Shown piece after piece: positions 1 to 9,824 of a stretch of DNA of 64,000 bases. The number at the start of each line of letters is the position of its first letter. Within the stretch, counting starts at the first letter, position 1. This DNA is from Strigomonas culicis. Taxonomy: Eukaryota; Euglenozoa; Kinetoplastea; Trypanosomatida; Trypanosomatidae. The translations under genes and the position numbers were made by a program. The stretch covers positions 21,632 through 85,631 of the forward strand of contig AUXH01000011.1 in the NCBI GenBank assembly GCA_000482145.1, read 5' to 3'. The notes beneath the pieces were generated by a model. The model saw nothing but the letters and a program-made list of their open reading frames with translations. It did not search any database and was not told the DNA's origin.

Positions 1-1
1 G

Positions 2-1033
2 TCCGTGCCGAACTTTTTTGGCCACTGCCACGTGCGCCAACCCGACCTGCTCTCGCTCCCTGTCGCCTCCACCGACTCCTCCTACGCGGTGGAGCTGCAG
101 CTTTCGCCGGAGTTCAAGGGCTCTTTTGCGTACGTCCAGTTTGCACTGGTGTACACGAACTTGTCACGGGAGCGCCGCATTCGCGTGCATACAATGCAAA
201 TCCCTGTGTCCGAGAACGCGCACACCGTCATAAACTCCATCGACTCCCTCGGGATGACCACCTTCCTGGCCAAAATGTGTGTGGACTACGCAACAAACAT
301 GCCCTTCGTGGACGCGCAGAAGACGGTGACGGAGAAGGTGATCACGGCACTGCGCTACAGCCTCCAGCTGGCGAAGCAGCAGGGCGTGAACGAAGGGGCC
401 GGCGAGCTGCTGTTGCCGGACAGCATGCGCTTCATGCTGCAGCTACTGAACGGGTTCTACCGCATCCCCGCGACCGGCCTCGCGACGTCAAAGCCGATCA
501 AGCCGGATGACCGCATCGCGTCCATGGCGACCGTGATGACCTCGGCGCCGGAGCCGATGGTGCCCTACTACGTGGGCTGGTCGTACCAGCTCTTCTCGCC
601 CCACGTGTCCGTTGCAGAGCTGCCGATGCCCATCTTCTCCACCCAGACGCACTTCCAATCCGAGGGCATTTACTTCGTGAATCTGGGCTTCGCGCTCATC
701 CTGTGGTACGGCAGCGCGGCGAACAAGATGATCCTGCACGCGCTCGGCGTGCTATCGGAGGAGGAGGCCAGCGGCGCCGACGAGGGACAGCTGTTGGTGT
801 CGCCAGAGGAACTGGCCGCGCTGCGGGAGCGCGTGGAGACCCTCGTGTGGCAGCACAAGTGCATCAACACCCCCGTCTTCACGTCGGCGCTGGAGCCCTG
901 CAAGCAGGGCAATCGCACGTACGAGCCGTCCATGCTGCGCATCATGACAGAGGACGAGGTCCACGGCATCCCGTCGTACGGCGGGTTTCTACTGAAGATC
1001 TGGCAGGGCGTGACGGCGGTGGCCAAGAAGTAA
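2..1033 (+). CDS. SEC24: SEC24 COPII coat subunit, 3' part only (5' end outside window)
   Basis: This is the C-terminal 343 residues of a Sec24-type COPII cargo adaptor, which with Sec23 forms the inner coat of vesicles budding from the ER. The reading frame is open to the left edge, so the gene is cut by the window; the GTG at base 5 is not a real start. Visible parts are the end of the beta-sandwich, the helical domain (phrase FVDAQKTVTEKVITALRYSL) and a gelsolin-like fold near residues 215-250 (IYFVNLGFALILWYG, matching the family's pattern of Tyr-Leu-x-Asn-Gly plus a hydrophobic strand). Sec23 was considered, but the gelsolin-region pattern fits Sec24 better. The TAA stop is followed by a T-rich spacer. 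Which of the Sec24 paralogues this is cannot be told from this part. Confidence 0.8.
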   Translation, partial: SVPNFFGHCHVRQPDLLSLPVASTDSSYAVELQLSPEFKGSFAYVQFALVYTNLSRERRIRVHTMQIPVSENAHTVINSIDSLGMTTFLAKMCVDYATNMPFVDAQKTVTEKVITALRYSLQLAKQQGVNEGAGELLLPDSMRFMLQLLNGFYRIPATGLATSKPIKPDDRIASMATVMTSAPEPMVPYYVGWSYQLFSPHVSVAELPMPIFSTQTHFQSEGIYFVNLGFALILWYGSAANKMILHALGVLSEEEASGADEGQLLVSPEELAALRERVETLVWQHKCINTPVFTSALEPCKQGNRTYEPSMLRIMTEDEVHGIPSYGGFLLKIWQGVTAVAKK

Positions 1034-1578
1034 TGGGCTTCTTCCCTCCCTTTTTCCATTTGTGTGGTGTTGGTAGCTCCTGTGGGAGAGTCATGTTGTT
1101 TGTTATTCATTTTATCAAGTGGCTTTGTTTTCTTTACTGTAATGTGAGTTCTCTTTCAATGACTGAGGTGTTGCGGTAGGTATATCCGTGTAGGGTTTCT
1201 GACTTGTGACCGTCCTCGTTTTGTGCTCTTGAGTTCATGGTGACTAACACAAAGTAAATGATTAATCCTTTAGCGTTATAATTGACATGGGTCACAACAC
1301 CTGTACTTAATGGACTTCACGTGTTGCGAAACGTTGAGTGCATGGGAGACCAAAAAAGCTCACTGCCATAAATGACAGATATGTTCGTTCATACCTTTAT
1401 GCCACTTTGTAGTACTTTTCTTCTCCATTTCCTTTCTTTCCTTTCTTCATCAAAACCACTTTTCCTTTTAAAAGCCCCCTTTTTTTAACCTTTTCATTGG
1501 GTTTTCTTTAATGGTTGTGGCTTTTTGCCCCACATCTCTCCTTTGATACGTACTTCCGTGTCCACATACACGTACCCG

Positions 1579-1610
<32 letters not shown>

Positions 1611-1657
1611 CCTCAGCGCAGTGACCCCTGTGGCACTGCCATATTCCCTGAGACTGC
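1034..1657 (+). other. Spacer with (TA)14 repeat and splice-acceptor region of the SNF2 gene
   Basis: Contains the presumed 3' UTR of SEC24, a pyrimidine-rich stretch at about 1416-1520 and a (TA)14 microsatellite at 1579-1606. Two AG dinucleotides follow at 1615-1616 and 1620-1621; either would give a 5' UTR of about 36-42 nt for the ATG at 1658. No gene is seen on either strand. Confidence 0.5.
1579..1606 (+). repeat. (TA)14 microsatellite
   Basis: Perfect TA run between the pyrimidine tract and the AG acceptors of the SNF2 gene. Confidence 0.9.
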
Positions 1658-4600
1658 ATGAATCACGGTGCGCCTTCCACCTCCTCTGTGCACATCCCGG
1701 CCCCATTGGCAAGCATCCTGCGGCCGCACCAGATCGAAGTGTTGCACTTCGTATGGCGTCGGCTGGTGGATGATGGCATCTACCGGAGAGGTGCCGTGGA
1801 CGACGGGCTGCGGCGGAAGCTGTTCGACTCCCATCTGGGTGCCATCATCGGCCACTCCATGGGCCTCGGCAAGACGCTCTCCGCGCTCAGCTTTTTAGCG
1901 CTGCTGCAGCTGCAGCTGCGGGGCCTGGCGGCGGAGGGGCCCAGCGCGGCCGACGGCGCGCCCTGCTGCCCCGGCCTGCGCGTGCTCGTCGTGTGCCCGC
2001 GCAGCTGCGTGGACTTCTGGCGGGAGGCCCACGACACATGGATGCGGCCGGAGTACTTCGGTGACGACCCGCAGCTGCAGCTCTTCGTGCCGCGCGACCA
2101 CGGCGACCGGGCGAGAGCCGAGTACTACATGAAAGAGGCGTACTACAGGAAGGGCGGCATTCTGGTCGTCGGCTACGAGGAGTACGTGCGGTGGGTGCAG
2201 CAGGCGGAGGGCCCGCGCCGCTTCTCGTCGACGGCACGGGTGCGCTCGCTCCTCGACGGGTTGCGTGGGGGAGGCGTGGGCTCCACCGGCGCGCAGTCCT
2301 TTCTGCTGGAGGTGCTGGAGTGCGCGGACGTCGTTGTGTTCGACGAGGCGCACCGCCTACGCAGTGAGAAGTCCGCCCTGGTGCGGCGCGTGGCGCGGCA
2401 CATACGCCGCGTGCCGCTGCGCCTCGCGCTGACCGGCACGCCACTGCAAAACCACCTGGAGACGTACATGGTCATGCACTCCGTCATCACGGGCGAGCTG
2501 TTTGACAAGAGGCGCTTCCGCGCCACCTTTGTCAACCCCATCAACAAGGGGCAGTGCGCCGACAGCACGTACCACCAGTTCTTGGAGATGCAGAAGTGCG
2601 TCGCTTCCTTGCGGGCCTTCTTCAACCAGTACGTGCACCACTGTGGGGCGGAGGTCCTGGAGGGCTATCTGCCGCCGCGGCGCGAGTGCGTCGTCTTCAC
2701 GACACTGTCCGCCGCGCAGGACGCTCTGTACCGGCGTGTGCTGCAGGACCTCGAGCGGCAAGCGAATGACGGCGACGTGGTGCGCTGCGCTCTGGTGCTG
2801 CACCAGCTCATCTCGCACCTGTGCCTCCATCCATCCTTGCTGCGGCACTACGGCAGCGGCGCGGGGCCTCAAGAGCGGTCGACGGTGCGACCACTACGAC
2901 TGTCCGCGGAGGACAAGGAGTGGTCCCTGACATCGTCCGAGGCGGACAACGAGAACGAGGGCGACAGTGACGACGATGCGGAAGTGCGAGAGGTGCACGC
3001 GGAGGAGGCAAACGCGACGCTGTCAGACACAGAGGAAGCCATCGACGTGAGCGAATCTCCGAAGCTGCAGCTTATTCTGAACTTGACGGAGTACATTGTA
3101 AAGACCAAAAAGGAGAAGGTTGTCATTTTTTCGCATTATGTATCGCACCTTTTTCTTCTGCGTCGGGTGCTGTCCCACCACCTAAAGGTGTCTGCGGATC
3201 TCTTCTACGGCTCCTCCTCGAATGCGCAGCGCCGCGACGCTATCCGGCGCTTCAACGAGGACGAGGGTCAGCGGGTGCTTCTCTGTTCTATACGCGCGGG
3301 CGGCGTGGGTATTAACCTCAGCGCGGCCAACCACTGCATCCTCAGCGATGTGAGCTGGAACCCGACGGACGACACCCAGGCGACGTACCGTATTTATCGC
3401 TTCGGCCAGACGCGCCCCGTGTACGTGTATCGCCTGGCGACGCACGGCACCACGGAGCAGGTGGTCTTTTCCTACGCGCTGAACAAGGCGTGGCTGCACC
3501 GCAAGGTGGCCGACGTCGCCGACCCGAGCCGGCAGCAGCGCCACATGGCGGAACGCTACTACGTGTACCCCTGCGACCTGGCCATCAGCGGCGACGGCAG
3601 CTTTGCGACGGCGGAGGCGCGGGAGGCGCACGTCGCACACTTCTGCGCGGCGCACTGTCCCGACCTTGGCGTCGTGCTGGCGCAGCGGGAAGGTCTGCGG
3701 GCCTGCGTGCGGTGCGTGCTCCTCCACAGCTTTCTGCTGAAGGACGACGAGAAGGACGTGATCGCGGCGATGGAGCAGAAATTCTGCTTGGCGAAGGGCC
3801 GCATCGAGAGGGCACCGATTGTCATCTACGAGAAACCAACGCTGAGCTCGCCCGCGAGCCAGCGAAGGCTCATTGACACGAGCGAAGCGAAGCTGATGCA
3901 GTTTGCGCAGCGGGTGGTACAGATCCTCACGTCGCACTTCATGGAGCGCATGCGCGAGGGTCCCGCCACCGGGGACACGGCGGCGCTCCAGCTGACGCGC
4001 CTGATGGCTCTGCTCACGGGCATCGACCGGGAGCAGATGCGACTGAGGCATCAGCACCCGCTCAATCTGGAGTACGTGCTGTCCGTGTACGTGAAGGGCG
4101 TGGACGACCTGTTCCGCGCGAAGCTGAACACGGTGGACTTCGCGGACATGCGGGCCGAATGGCTGGGGCACGTGCCGCGGAAGACCGCCGCGAGAGGTGC
4201 CGCGCGGCCGAAAATGCCGCTTCTCAGCGATCTTGTGGCCACCCTCAAGTCGAGGCCTTTCTCTTTCTTCCGTTGTTTCGCCGCGTGCGACCAGACGTTT
4301 GTGGCGACGGAGTTGGGCTTTTCGCGCCCCTTTGTCGTTCAGGTTTTCCTGGACAGTGTGCGTTGTTTTCTTTCCGCGGGGCCTGACCGTCCCGGGCGTC
4401 TGGACACTCTCCAAGAGTTGACGTCTCTCCTCTGCGGCGAGGCCCCGTCCTCTGAGGTGCAACTTTCTGTAGAGGAGTGGGCGGGAAAGGCGTTCAGCGT
4501 GCTGGAGGCGCAGTTTGATGTGGTGTGGCCGGCCTACGGGGCCTTCTCGCTCCCCGCACTGCCAATGGACATTGAGGAAGAGGAGCGCAGCATGCGCCGG

Positions 4601-5953
4601 GCCTACGCCACGGCCCTCTTCCCGCTGCACACCGGACTGTTCCGCATGGCCGACGCGGCTCACATTCTGAACCTGCGCTTTCACACGTCGGACGACCGCC
4701 GCGGTCACTCCTTTCTGTGCAGGCGCTGCCCCGACGTGCTTCTGCGGGGCGGCCCGCGCGGCGCGCTGTGCTGCCCGCGGTGCCGCTATGACGTCCCGTT
4801 TGAGATCGCGCAGCACGTCGCCTGCCATCACCAGGCGCAGCTCTTCCAGCTCTCGTCCGCGTACAACAAGCTGCGGGGCTTTTCGCTTCACGCGGTGCTG
4901 TGCGCACCCCTGCCGCCGGCCGAGGCGGGCGCCAACCCGATCGTCTTGGCCGACTGGCTCGCGCAGCACATGCCCACAGGGGAGCCGCCCTTCGCGTTTG
5001 TCGAGTCCTGCATGCGGGAGGGCGTGGACACCCTCTTGACACAGTTTCCCTCGTCCGCCGTGTTCCACCTCAGTCTGCAGTGCGGGACCGGCTACGACCT
5101 GCCGCTGCTGCGCCGGGTGTTGCTGAGCAACGCCCACCTGCTGTGGGTGGCGCAGCTCCGCAAGCATGTCAAGCGGGAGCTGTCCGCGCTGTGCAGGCAG
5201 ACGCTGGCCGCCGCGTCCTCCGGCCACACGCACCTGGTCGGGATGCCCGTCATGCTGCTGCTGCTCGCGCTGTACAACGGCGCGGCCACGGAGCAGCTGA
5301 CGCTCACGGCGCAGCTGCTGGAGCAGGACCGCTGCGACAGTCTCACGCGCTGTGCCTTGCTGCGCCACGCGGCGGACACCCTTGTTCGACTCCTTTACGT
5401 GGAGAAGCTGCAGGAGCTGGTGCTCACGCCCCCGCCGCGCTCCGCGAACGCGTCCCCGTCGCCGGACCGTGTGGCGTTGGATAAAGTGCCCGCGGCGCTG
5501 GAGGCCGGGACGCCGCGCCTCGACAGTCCCTTCATCGAGCGTAAGCGGCCGCGGTCGCCCACGCCGTGCTCGTCTGGCACTTCAGGCAGTGGCGGCAGCA
5601 GCTCGTACAATCTCAAGTACAGCGCGGACCGCTCCAGCTTCTCGTCGGCAGCGTCCACGCACTCGGTCGAGGGCGAGGAGCCGGCGACCGGCGGACCGGG
5701 TGGTGCTGCTGCGGCGCCCTCCGTGGAGCAGCTGACGCTTTTCTGGAGCTCCTTCGCCATGGTGTACGGCAAGGACGCGGTGACGAGCGGCGCCGCGACA
5801 GCAGAGGCCTTCCCTGCGCCAGCGTGTGAGCCACAGCCCGCGGTCGAGAGCATGATCGCGGGCCACACCGGCATGAAGGTGACGGAGATGCTCGATATGT
5901 TTTTCACGAAGCTGCTCCAGCTTCATACGTTGGTCCCACTCATGACTTGTTGA
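1658..5953 (+). CDS. SNF2-family ATPase, ATRX/ARIP4-like, with C-terminal zinc ribbon
   Basis: 1431-residue Swi2/Snf2 chromatin-remodelling ATPase, presumably nuclear. Visible motifs: Walker A GHSMGLGKT at residues 65-73, DEAH at 229-232, LTGTPLQN at 258-265, and the helicase C-terminal lobe around 485-590 with RAGGVGINL and a RIYRFGQ motif VI. The Walker A form G/A-H-S/C-MGLGKT, instead of the usual DEMGLGKT, is typical of the ATRX/ARIP4 branch. An acidic insert (about 425-455) separates the lobes. Around residues 1021-1045 there is a CxxC...CxxC cluster (CRRC and CCPRC) that looks like a zinc ribbon; it lies far from the ATPase and is not the ATRX ADD domain. The last 200 residues are Ser/Pro-rich. 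The start is the first ATG after the AG at 1621. Not JBP2, because there is no thymidine hydroxylase domain. Confidence 0.85.
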   Translation: MNHGAPSTSSVHIPAPLASILRPHQIEVLHFVWRRLVDDGIYRRGAVDDGLRRKLFDSHLGAIIGHSMGLGKTLSALSFLALLQLQLRGLAAEGPSAADGAPCCPGLRVLVVCPRSCVDFWREAHDTWMRPEYFGDDPQLQLFVPRDHGDRARAEYYMKEAYYRKGGILVVGYEEYVRWVQQAEGPRRFSSTARVRSLLDGLRGGGVGSTGAQSFLLEVLECADVVVFDEAHRLRSEKSALVRRVARHIRRVPLRLALTGTPLQNHLETYMVMHSVITGELFDKRRFRATFVNPINKGQCADSTYHQFLEMQKCVASLRAFFNQYVHHCGAEVLEGYLPPRRECVVFTTLSAAQDALYRRVLQDLERQANDGDVVRCALVLHQLISHLCLHPSLLRHYGSGAGPQERSTVRPLRLSAEDKEWSLTSSEADNENEGDSDDDAEVREVHAEEANATLSDTEEAIDVSESPKLQLILNLTEYIVKTKKEKVVIFSHYVSHLFLLRRVLSHHLKVSADLFYGSSSNAQRRDAIRRFNEDEGQRVLLCSIRAGGVGINLSAANHCILSDVSWNPTDDTQATYRIYRFGQTRPVYVYRLATHGTTEQVVFSYALNKAWLHRKVADVADPSRQQRHMAERYYVYPCDLAISGDGSFATAEAREAHVAHFCAAHCPDLGVVLAQREGLRACVRCVLLHSFLLKDDEKDVIAAMEQKFCLAKGRIERAPIVIYEKPTLSSPASQRRLIDTSEAKLMQFAQRVVQILTSHFMERMREGPATGDTAALQLTRLMALLTGIDREQMRLRHQHPLNLEYVLSVYVKGVDDLFRAKLNTVDFADMRAEWLGHVPRKTAARGAARPKMPLLSDLVATLKSRPFSFFRCFAACDQTFVATELGFSRPFVVQVFLDSVRCFLSAGPDRPGRLDTLQELTSLLCGEAPSSEVQLSVEEWAGKAFSVLEAQFDVVWPAYGAFSLPALPMDIEEEERSMRRAYATALFPLHTGLFRMADAAHILNLRFHTSDDRRGHSFLCRRCPDVLLRGGPRGALCCPRCRYDVPFEIAQHVACHHQAQLFQLSSAYNKLRGFSLHAVLCAPLPPAEAGANPIVLADWLAQHMPTGEPPFAFVESCMREGVDTLLTQFPSSAVFHLSLQCGTGYDLPLLRRVLLSNAHLLWVAQLRKHVKRELSALCRQTLAAASSGHTHLVGMPVMLLLLALYNGAATEQLTLTAQLLEQDRCDSLTRCALLRHAADTLVRLLYVEKLQELVLTPPPRSANASPSPDRVALDKVPAALEAGTPRLDSPFIERKRPRSPTPCSSGTSGSGGSSSYNLKYSADRSSFSSAASTHSVEGEEPATGGPGGAAAAPSVEQLTLFWSSFAMVYGKDAVTSGAATAEAFPAPACEPQPAVESMIAGHTGMKVTEMLDMFFTKLLQLHTLVPLMTC

Positions 5954-6102
5954 ACACGTGCGCAGCGGTGATGCTGCTTAGCGTGCTAGTTTTTTTTTTT
6001 TGTTAATTATCGTTTATTTGTTTACGCATTCATCGAAGGAGAGAGCTATTGCCCTGCTACTCTTTCCCATTGGTCCCTTTTGTTTCCCCTTTCCCCACGA
6101 TG

Positions 6103-6140
6103 CATTTTGCTCTCCCCTGCTCCTTTGCTTACTCTTCTAG
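6103..6140 (+). promoter_or_regulatory. Probable spliced-leader acceptor for the 6160 gene
   Basis: A pyrimidine-rich tract ends in TCTTCTAG with AG at 6139-6140, 19 nt before the ATG at 6160. It lies downstream of the in-frame ATG at 6100, so that ATG should be absent from the mature mRNA. This decides the start. Confidence 0.55.
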
Positions 6141-6159
6141 TCTGTTTCTTCTCCATCCG

Positions 6160-8814
6160 ATGAGCGACTACGACGACTCCTTTGAGGACGCCTCGTCCAC
6201 TGTGCAGTCCGAGGCAGCCAACAGTGAAATGTCCCACTCGAGCCCCAACATGACCAAGTCGGTCGGCGACCTCGACGTCAAGGCAATGCCACTCCCCCTG
6301 GCGCTCCCCAAATCCTCCGTGACGGTGCCCATCGTGACAAAGTCCGGCTTTGCGCTGCCGGTGGCGCCGCCCGTCCCGCTCGCGGTCCCGGTCCCGGCGG
6401 AGCCACGCGCCTCGCAGACGTCGCAGTCAACCGACGCCCTGGAGGAGGAGCGCAAGCAAGCGGGCAAGAAGGCGAGCCAACAGTCGGAATTCAAATACTT
6501 GTCTAATTTTGTCGCATTTGGAAGCAACTCACCCAGCGTGCGGTCCTCCGCGCAGCAGGCGTCTCCCTTCCTCAAGGCGAACAGTGAGAGCAACGCTTTC
6601 GAGGGTAGCGGCCCCTCGTATAACGGCATCGCTCGCAGAGCTTCCCTACCCTTCGACTCCGCTGACAGCTCTTATGGCACGCCCGACGTGTCGGCCGCTG
6701 CTGAGAAGAGGTCGTCGCCGGATCAAAACAAACCTGCCGCAGTCCCCCAAAAAATAGAGAACGCAAAAAAAGCCCCCGCGACTACCACGACGACGAATAC
6801 CAATACAACCCATCCTGCCAAGAAAGACAAGGACCCGTCGTCCCACGACGACAGCAGTGTCTTCAGCACGCTGTCCCAGAACATAAAGTCCGCGGTCTCT
6901 CCTGCTGCAACCTTCTCTCTAGTCTCGCCCCCGACCGAAGCGGCCACCGCCCTTCCGACGCACGCCGCGGTGGCGTCGGTCGCAATTCCAACGGCGTCCC
7001 CTGGCCACACGACAGAAGCCCTCAACAGCTCCCACACACAAGAAATGATTACCCCTGCTGCTGTTGCTGCTGCTGCTGCTGCTGCCCCTGTGCGTACATC
7101 CTCAAAGATCATCGAGATGAAGCTGCCGGCGCTGCCTACGTCTGCGCTCACGGCGCCGAGCTCGAAGCCGCCCACCCTTTCCCCCTTCACCGCCCCGCGC
7201 ATGGACGAGGCACACGCGGACCCGTTCCGCGCGGCCCCCACGCGCCCCGCCCGGGACCTGCCCGCCCCGCTGCCGGCGGCCCCCGTGGAGGACCCGAAGA
7301 TCGTGGAGCTGCGGGAGACCTCCGCGGCGGTGGAGCGTCTCGTGAAGGCCTTCGCGGCGCTCAAGGGGCACGGCGCGCCGCCGCCGCCGCCGCCGCCGCC
7401 GCTGCAGCCGGCCGTCTACGAGGCGCTGCAGGCGCAGCCGGTCAGCAAGGTGGGCCACGGCTGCACGGTCCGCGCGTCGGCGCCGCCGCTGCCTGCCAAC
7501 GAGAGCAGCGCGATCCAGGCGAACGAGGCGCTGCTGGAGGATGCCGTGATGGCGTGCGTGCTGGACATGCTACAGGGGGACGTGGGCAGGGCGGCGAGCC
7601 GCCGGCCGCCGCAGCCCAAGCCGCGGCGTGCAGTGGAGGTGGTGCTCGCGGACGACTTCCGGGCGGACAGGGGAGGCCGGGCGTCGCACACCGGGCGCGC
7701 ACCGGGTGCCACCGGCGGCGTCTACTCTGTATTCGACGACGAGCTCCGCGCCTTTGCCCCCCAGGACGGCGACGCGGAAGAGGCCCTCTACGCGTCCATC
7801 ACTGCCGCCGTCAAGCGCTACATTCTGTCGCGCGTCGTGGAGCCCAGCAAGCAGCTCGCGTTGCCCAAGACGTCGCCGCTGCCGACGAACCCCCTGTCCT
7901 CGCACTTTGCGTGGACACTGTTGCTCGATCTCGCGTCGCTGTGCCAGCACATCTTACGGGATGTCTTCATGGACGGCGCCGCCGGCGCCCACCTGCCGTC
8001 GGCGCCGGTTCCGGTGCTGGTGCGCTATGACGGCGAGCCGCGCTACGAGCAGCTTGCGCGGCAGGCACTGCACTGCCTCCCCTTCGAGGCCCTCGAGCGC
8101 AGCCCGGCGCAGCAGGCGGGCCGCAGCGTGTTCCGCATGGAGTACTGGGTGACCGCCGGCCACATGCACACCATCGTCGCGGCGGTCACGGACAGCATGC
8201 GCGACCACATGTCGGACTACGCGAAGGAGCTCGCGTACCACCCCTTCGCCGAGGAGTACAGTGTGCAGGATGCCGCCGAGACCTTCGCGCTGCCTTCGCA
8301 GCAGCGCTTCTTTTCGCTCGTGCCGTCGCGCGCGGTCCAGAGCGCGGTGGAGGGGGGAGGGGAGGGTGCCCGCCCCGCCACATCCGAGACGGCCAAGGGG
8401 TTCCGCCAGCGCGGCGCCGAGCTGCGGCTCTCCGCCGGCGACGATGTCAGCAATTACTTCAACGTGAGCACAGACGGCCTGCGCGCACTCGCGCACGAGG
8501 TTTCGAGCATCTCAACCGAGATAGCGACGCAGAACACGGCCCCGCGGCTGGTGCATGACGTGGGCGACTACGAGGTGCTGACGCGCGCGGTGTTCGATAC
8601 GATGTGTGACCTCCTCGGCGACAGCTCCATCCAGGAGGCGGTGAAGCGCCGCGCGGTGGATAAGTACAAGGAAGTCCAAAAAAGCAGCGCCGACTTTAAG
8701 AAGAAGTCAAGAGAAGACAAGGAAAAACAGTTGATCGAAAAGGCCGAAAAAGAGGCAGAGCAAGTCGTGCAGCGCATTATGCAAGAGATGCACATCCAAG
8801 AGGTCACGCGTTGA
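6160..8814 (+). CDS. Unrecognised protein, acidic N-terminus, Ala/Pro tracts, coiled-coil C-terminus
   Basis: 884-residue protein I do not recognise. The start at 6160 (MSDYDDSFED) follows a convincing splice acceptor; the frame is open further upstream but without support. Visible: an acidic/Ser-rich N-terminus, a long low-complexity Ala/Pro/Ser/Thr region including an alanine run (about 7057-7089) and a run of eight prolines (about 7375-7402). A more ordered second half begins near residue 500 and contains blocks such as DELRAFAPQDGD and VLTRAVFDTMCDLLGD. The final 60 residues are Lys/Glu-rich and should form a helix or coiled coil. Acidic YDDSFED-like starts and such tails occur in cytoskeletal and centrosomal proteins, but this is only a hint. 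Base composition matches the neighbours. Confidence 0.75.
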   Translation: MSDYDDSFEDASSTVQSEAANSEMSHSSPNMTKSVGDLDVKAMPLPLALPKSSVTVPIVTKSGFALPVAPPVPLAVPVPAEPRASQTSQSTDALEEERKQAGKKASQQSEFKYLSNFVAFGSNSPSVRSSAQQASPFLKANSESNAFEGSGPSYNGIARRASLPFDSADSSYGTPDVSAAAEKRSSPDQNKPAAVPQKIENAKKAPATTTTTNTNTTHPAKKDKDPSSHDDSSVFSTLSQNIKSAVSPAATFSLVSPPTEAATALPTHAAVASVAIPTASPGHTTEALNSSHTQEMITPAAVAAAAAAAPVRTSSKIIEMKLPALPTSALTAPSSKPPTLSPFTAPRMDEAHADPFRAAPTRPARDLPAPLPAAPVEDPKIVELRETSAAVERLVKAFAALKGHGAPPPPPPPPLQPAVYEALQAQPVSKVGHGCTVRASAPPLPANESSAIQANEALLEDAVMACVLDMLQGDVGRAASRRPPQPKPRRAVEVVLADDFRADRGGRASHTGRAPGATGGVYSVFDDELRAFAPQDGDAEEALYASITAAVKRYILSRVVEPSKQLALPKTSPLPTNPLSSHFAWTLLLDLASLCQHILRDVFMDGAAGAHLPSAPVPVLVRYDGEPRYEQLARQALHCLPFEALERSPAQQAGRSVFRMEYWVTAGHMHTIVAAVTDSMRDHMSDYAKELAYHPFAEEYSVQDAAETFALPSQQRFFSLVPSRAVQSAVEGGGEGARPATSETAKGFRQRGAELRLSAGDDVSNYFNVSTDGLRALAHEVSSISTEIATQNTAPRLVHDVGDYEVLTRAVFDTMCDLLGDSSIQEAVKRRAVDKYKEVQKSSADFKKKSREDKEKQLIEKAEKEAEQVVQRIMQEMHIQEVTR

Positions 8815-8986
8815 CCTTACGTATTCTTTTGCGTTGCATACTTCCATAGAACCTGATAGAAAACCAAAGAGAGATAAAAGAGAAGATGTCTGTTTTCCTG
8901 TTCTTATGATGCTCATTGCAGCTGCATGTTTTTCCCCCTCACGTGATGACGCGCTCCTTTTCCTTTTACATGATGTATCGCTATTC

Positions 8987-9039
8987 TCTATTTCACTGTC
9001 TTTTTTTGTCCTACAATTCAAGTTTTTCTTCGTTCTTAG
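8987..9039 (+). promoter_or_regulatory. Probable spliced-leader acceptor for the 9084 gene
   Basis: T-rich tract ending in CGTTCTTAG with AG at 9038-9039, 45 nt before the ATG at 9084. It lies downstream of the earlier in-frame start at 8916, supporting the shorter protein with its N-terminal signal peptide. Confidence 0.5.
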
Positions 9040-9083
9040 CGTATTTGTTTGAGTGTCTTTTTCATATTGCGTGTGGAGATACC

Positions 9084-9824
9084 ATGTCCCGTGCATTCTG
9101 TCTGCTCTTGGTGGTGCTCTTGCTGCTGAGCAGCTCGGGGATGACTGCTGCTGGGTGGGGCGGCGCGTCGGACAGCAAGGAGGTGGCCAAGGGATCCCGC
9201 GAGGAGCAGATCTACTACTACGAGAACCGCATTGATCGGCTCCAGTCGTCCCGTGCGCGGGCGGCCAGCGACCTGCACGTAGCGGAGGCGCGTCTCCAGC
9301 AGCGCGGGGATGAGGCGACCATCAAGGTGCTGCGGGAGGAGCAGCTCAAGGCTGCCCTCACGCTACACAACCTCGAGAAGGAGGAGGCGATGCTGCTGGC
9401 CAAGCTGAAGCCGCTGTACGGCGTCGTGTCCAGACAGTTCTTCCGCGAGCAGCGCGACCACATAAAGCGCGTCATGGCCTTCGCACAGGAAGCCAGCTAC
9501 GATAACGCGTTCTACGGTATCTTTTTTGATCTGTTTCAGGCGGAGTCACTCTCCGACCTGGTCGCAATGTTTGTGGAGCGCTTCGTCATCAACTACATGA
9601 TCTTCTACCCACTTGGTGTCTTGTACTACGCTCTGTGGTCCGCTCCCTGGAGCGTGTGGGCCTACAGCTCCGGTATCAGCTCAGTGGTGCCAGGCCTCCT
9701 GGCGTACGTGCTCTCTGTCTTCATCATGTGCACACCGCTGATAGCACTTTTGAGCGGCCTTTACTTCCTCGTTCGACGGGGCAACATGAACCGATTTCAG
9801 CGATATCGCCGCCACCAAGACTGA
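9084..9824 (+). CDS. Secretory-pathway membrane protein with coiled coil, unrecognised
   Basis: 246-residue protein of unknown function. From the ATG at 9084 it begins with a textbook signal peptide (residues 1-23; hydrophobic core of Leu and Val ending in SSSGMTAAG). A charged, probably coiled-coil segment of about 85 residues follows (roughly 35-120, rich in E, R, A, L). The C-terminal half has two or three hydrophobic segments around 170-200 and 205-235, ending in a basic tail (RRGNMNRFQRYRRHQD). This predicts an ER/Golgi or surface membrane protein with a lumenal coiled coil. The architecture suggests a conserved trypanosomatid hypothetical protein, but I cannot attach it to a named family. 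Confidence 0.75.
   Translation: MSRAFCLLLVVLLLLSSSGMTAAGWGGASDSKEVAKGSREEQIYYYENRIDRLQSSRARAASDLHVAEARLQQRGDEATIKVLREEQLKAALTLHNLEKEEAMLLAKLKPLYGVVSRQFFREQRDHIKRVMAFAQEASYDNAFYGIFFDLFQAESLSDLVAMFVERFVINYMIFYPLGVLYYALWSAPWSVWAYSSGISSVVPGLLAYVLSVFIMCTPLIALLSGLYFLVRRGNMNRFQRYRRHQD

Noticed and set aside
3182..5368. 728-codon open frame on the minus strand
   Set aside because: Mirrors the GC-rich SNF2 gene; the protein is His/Arg/Gln/Val-rich with no fold-like pattern, a usual antisense shadow.
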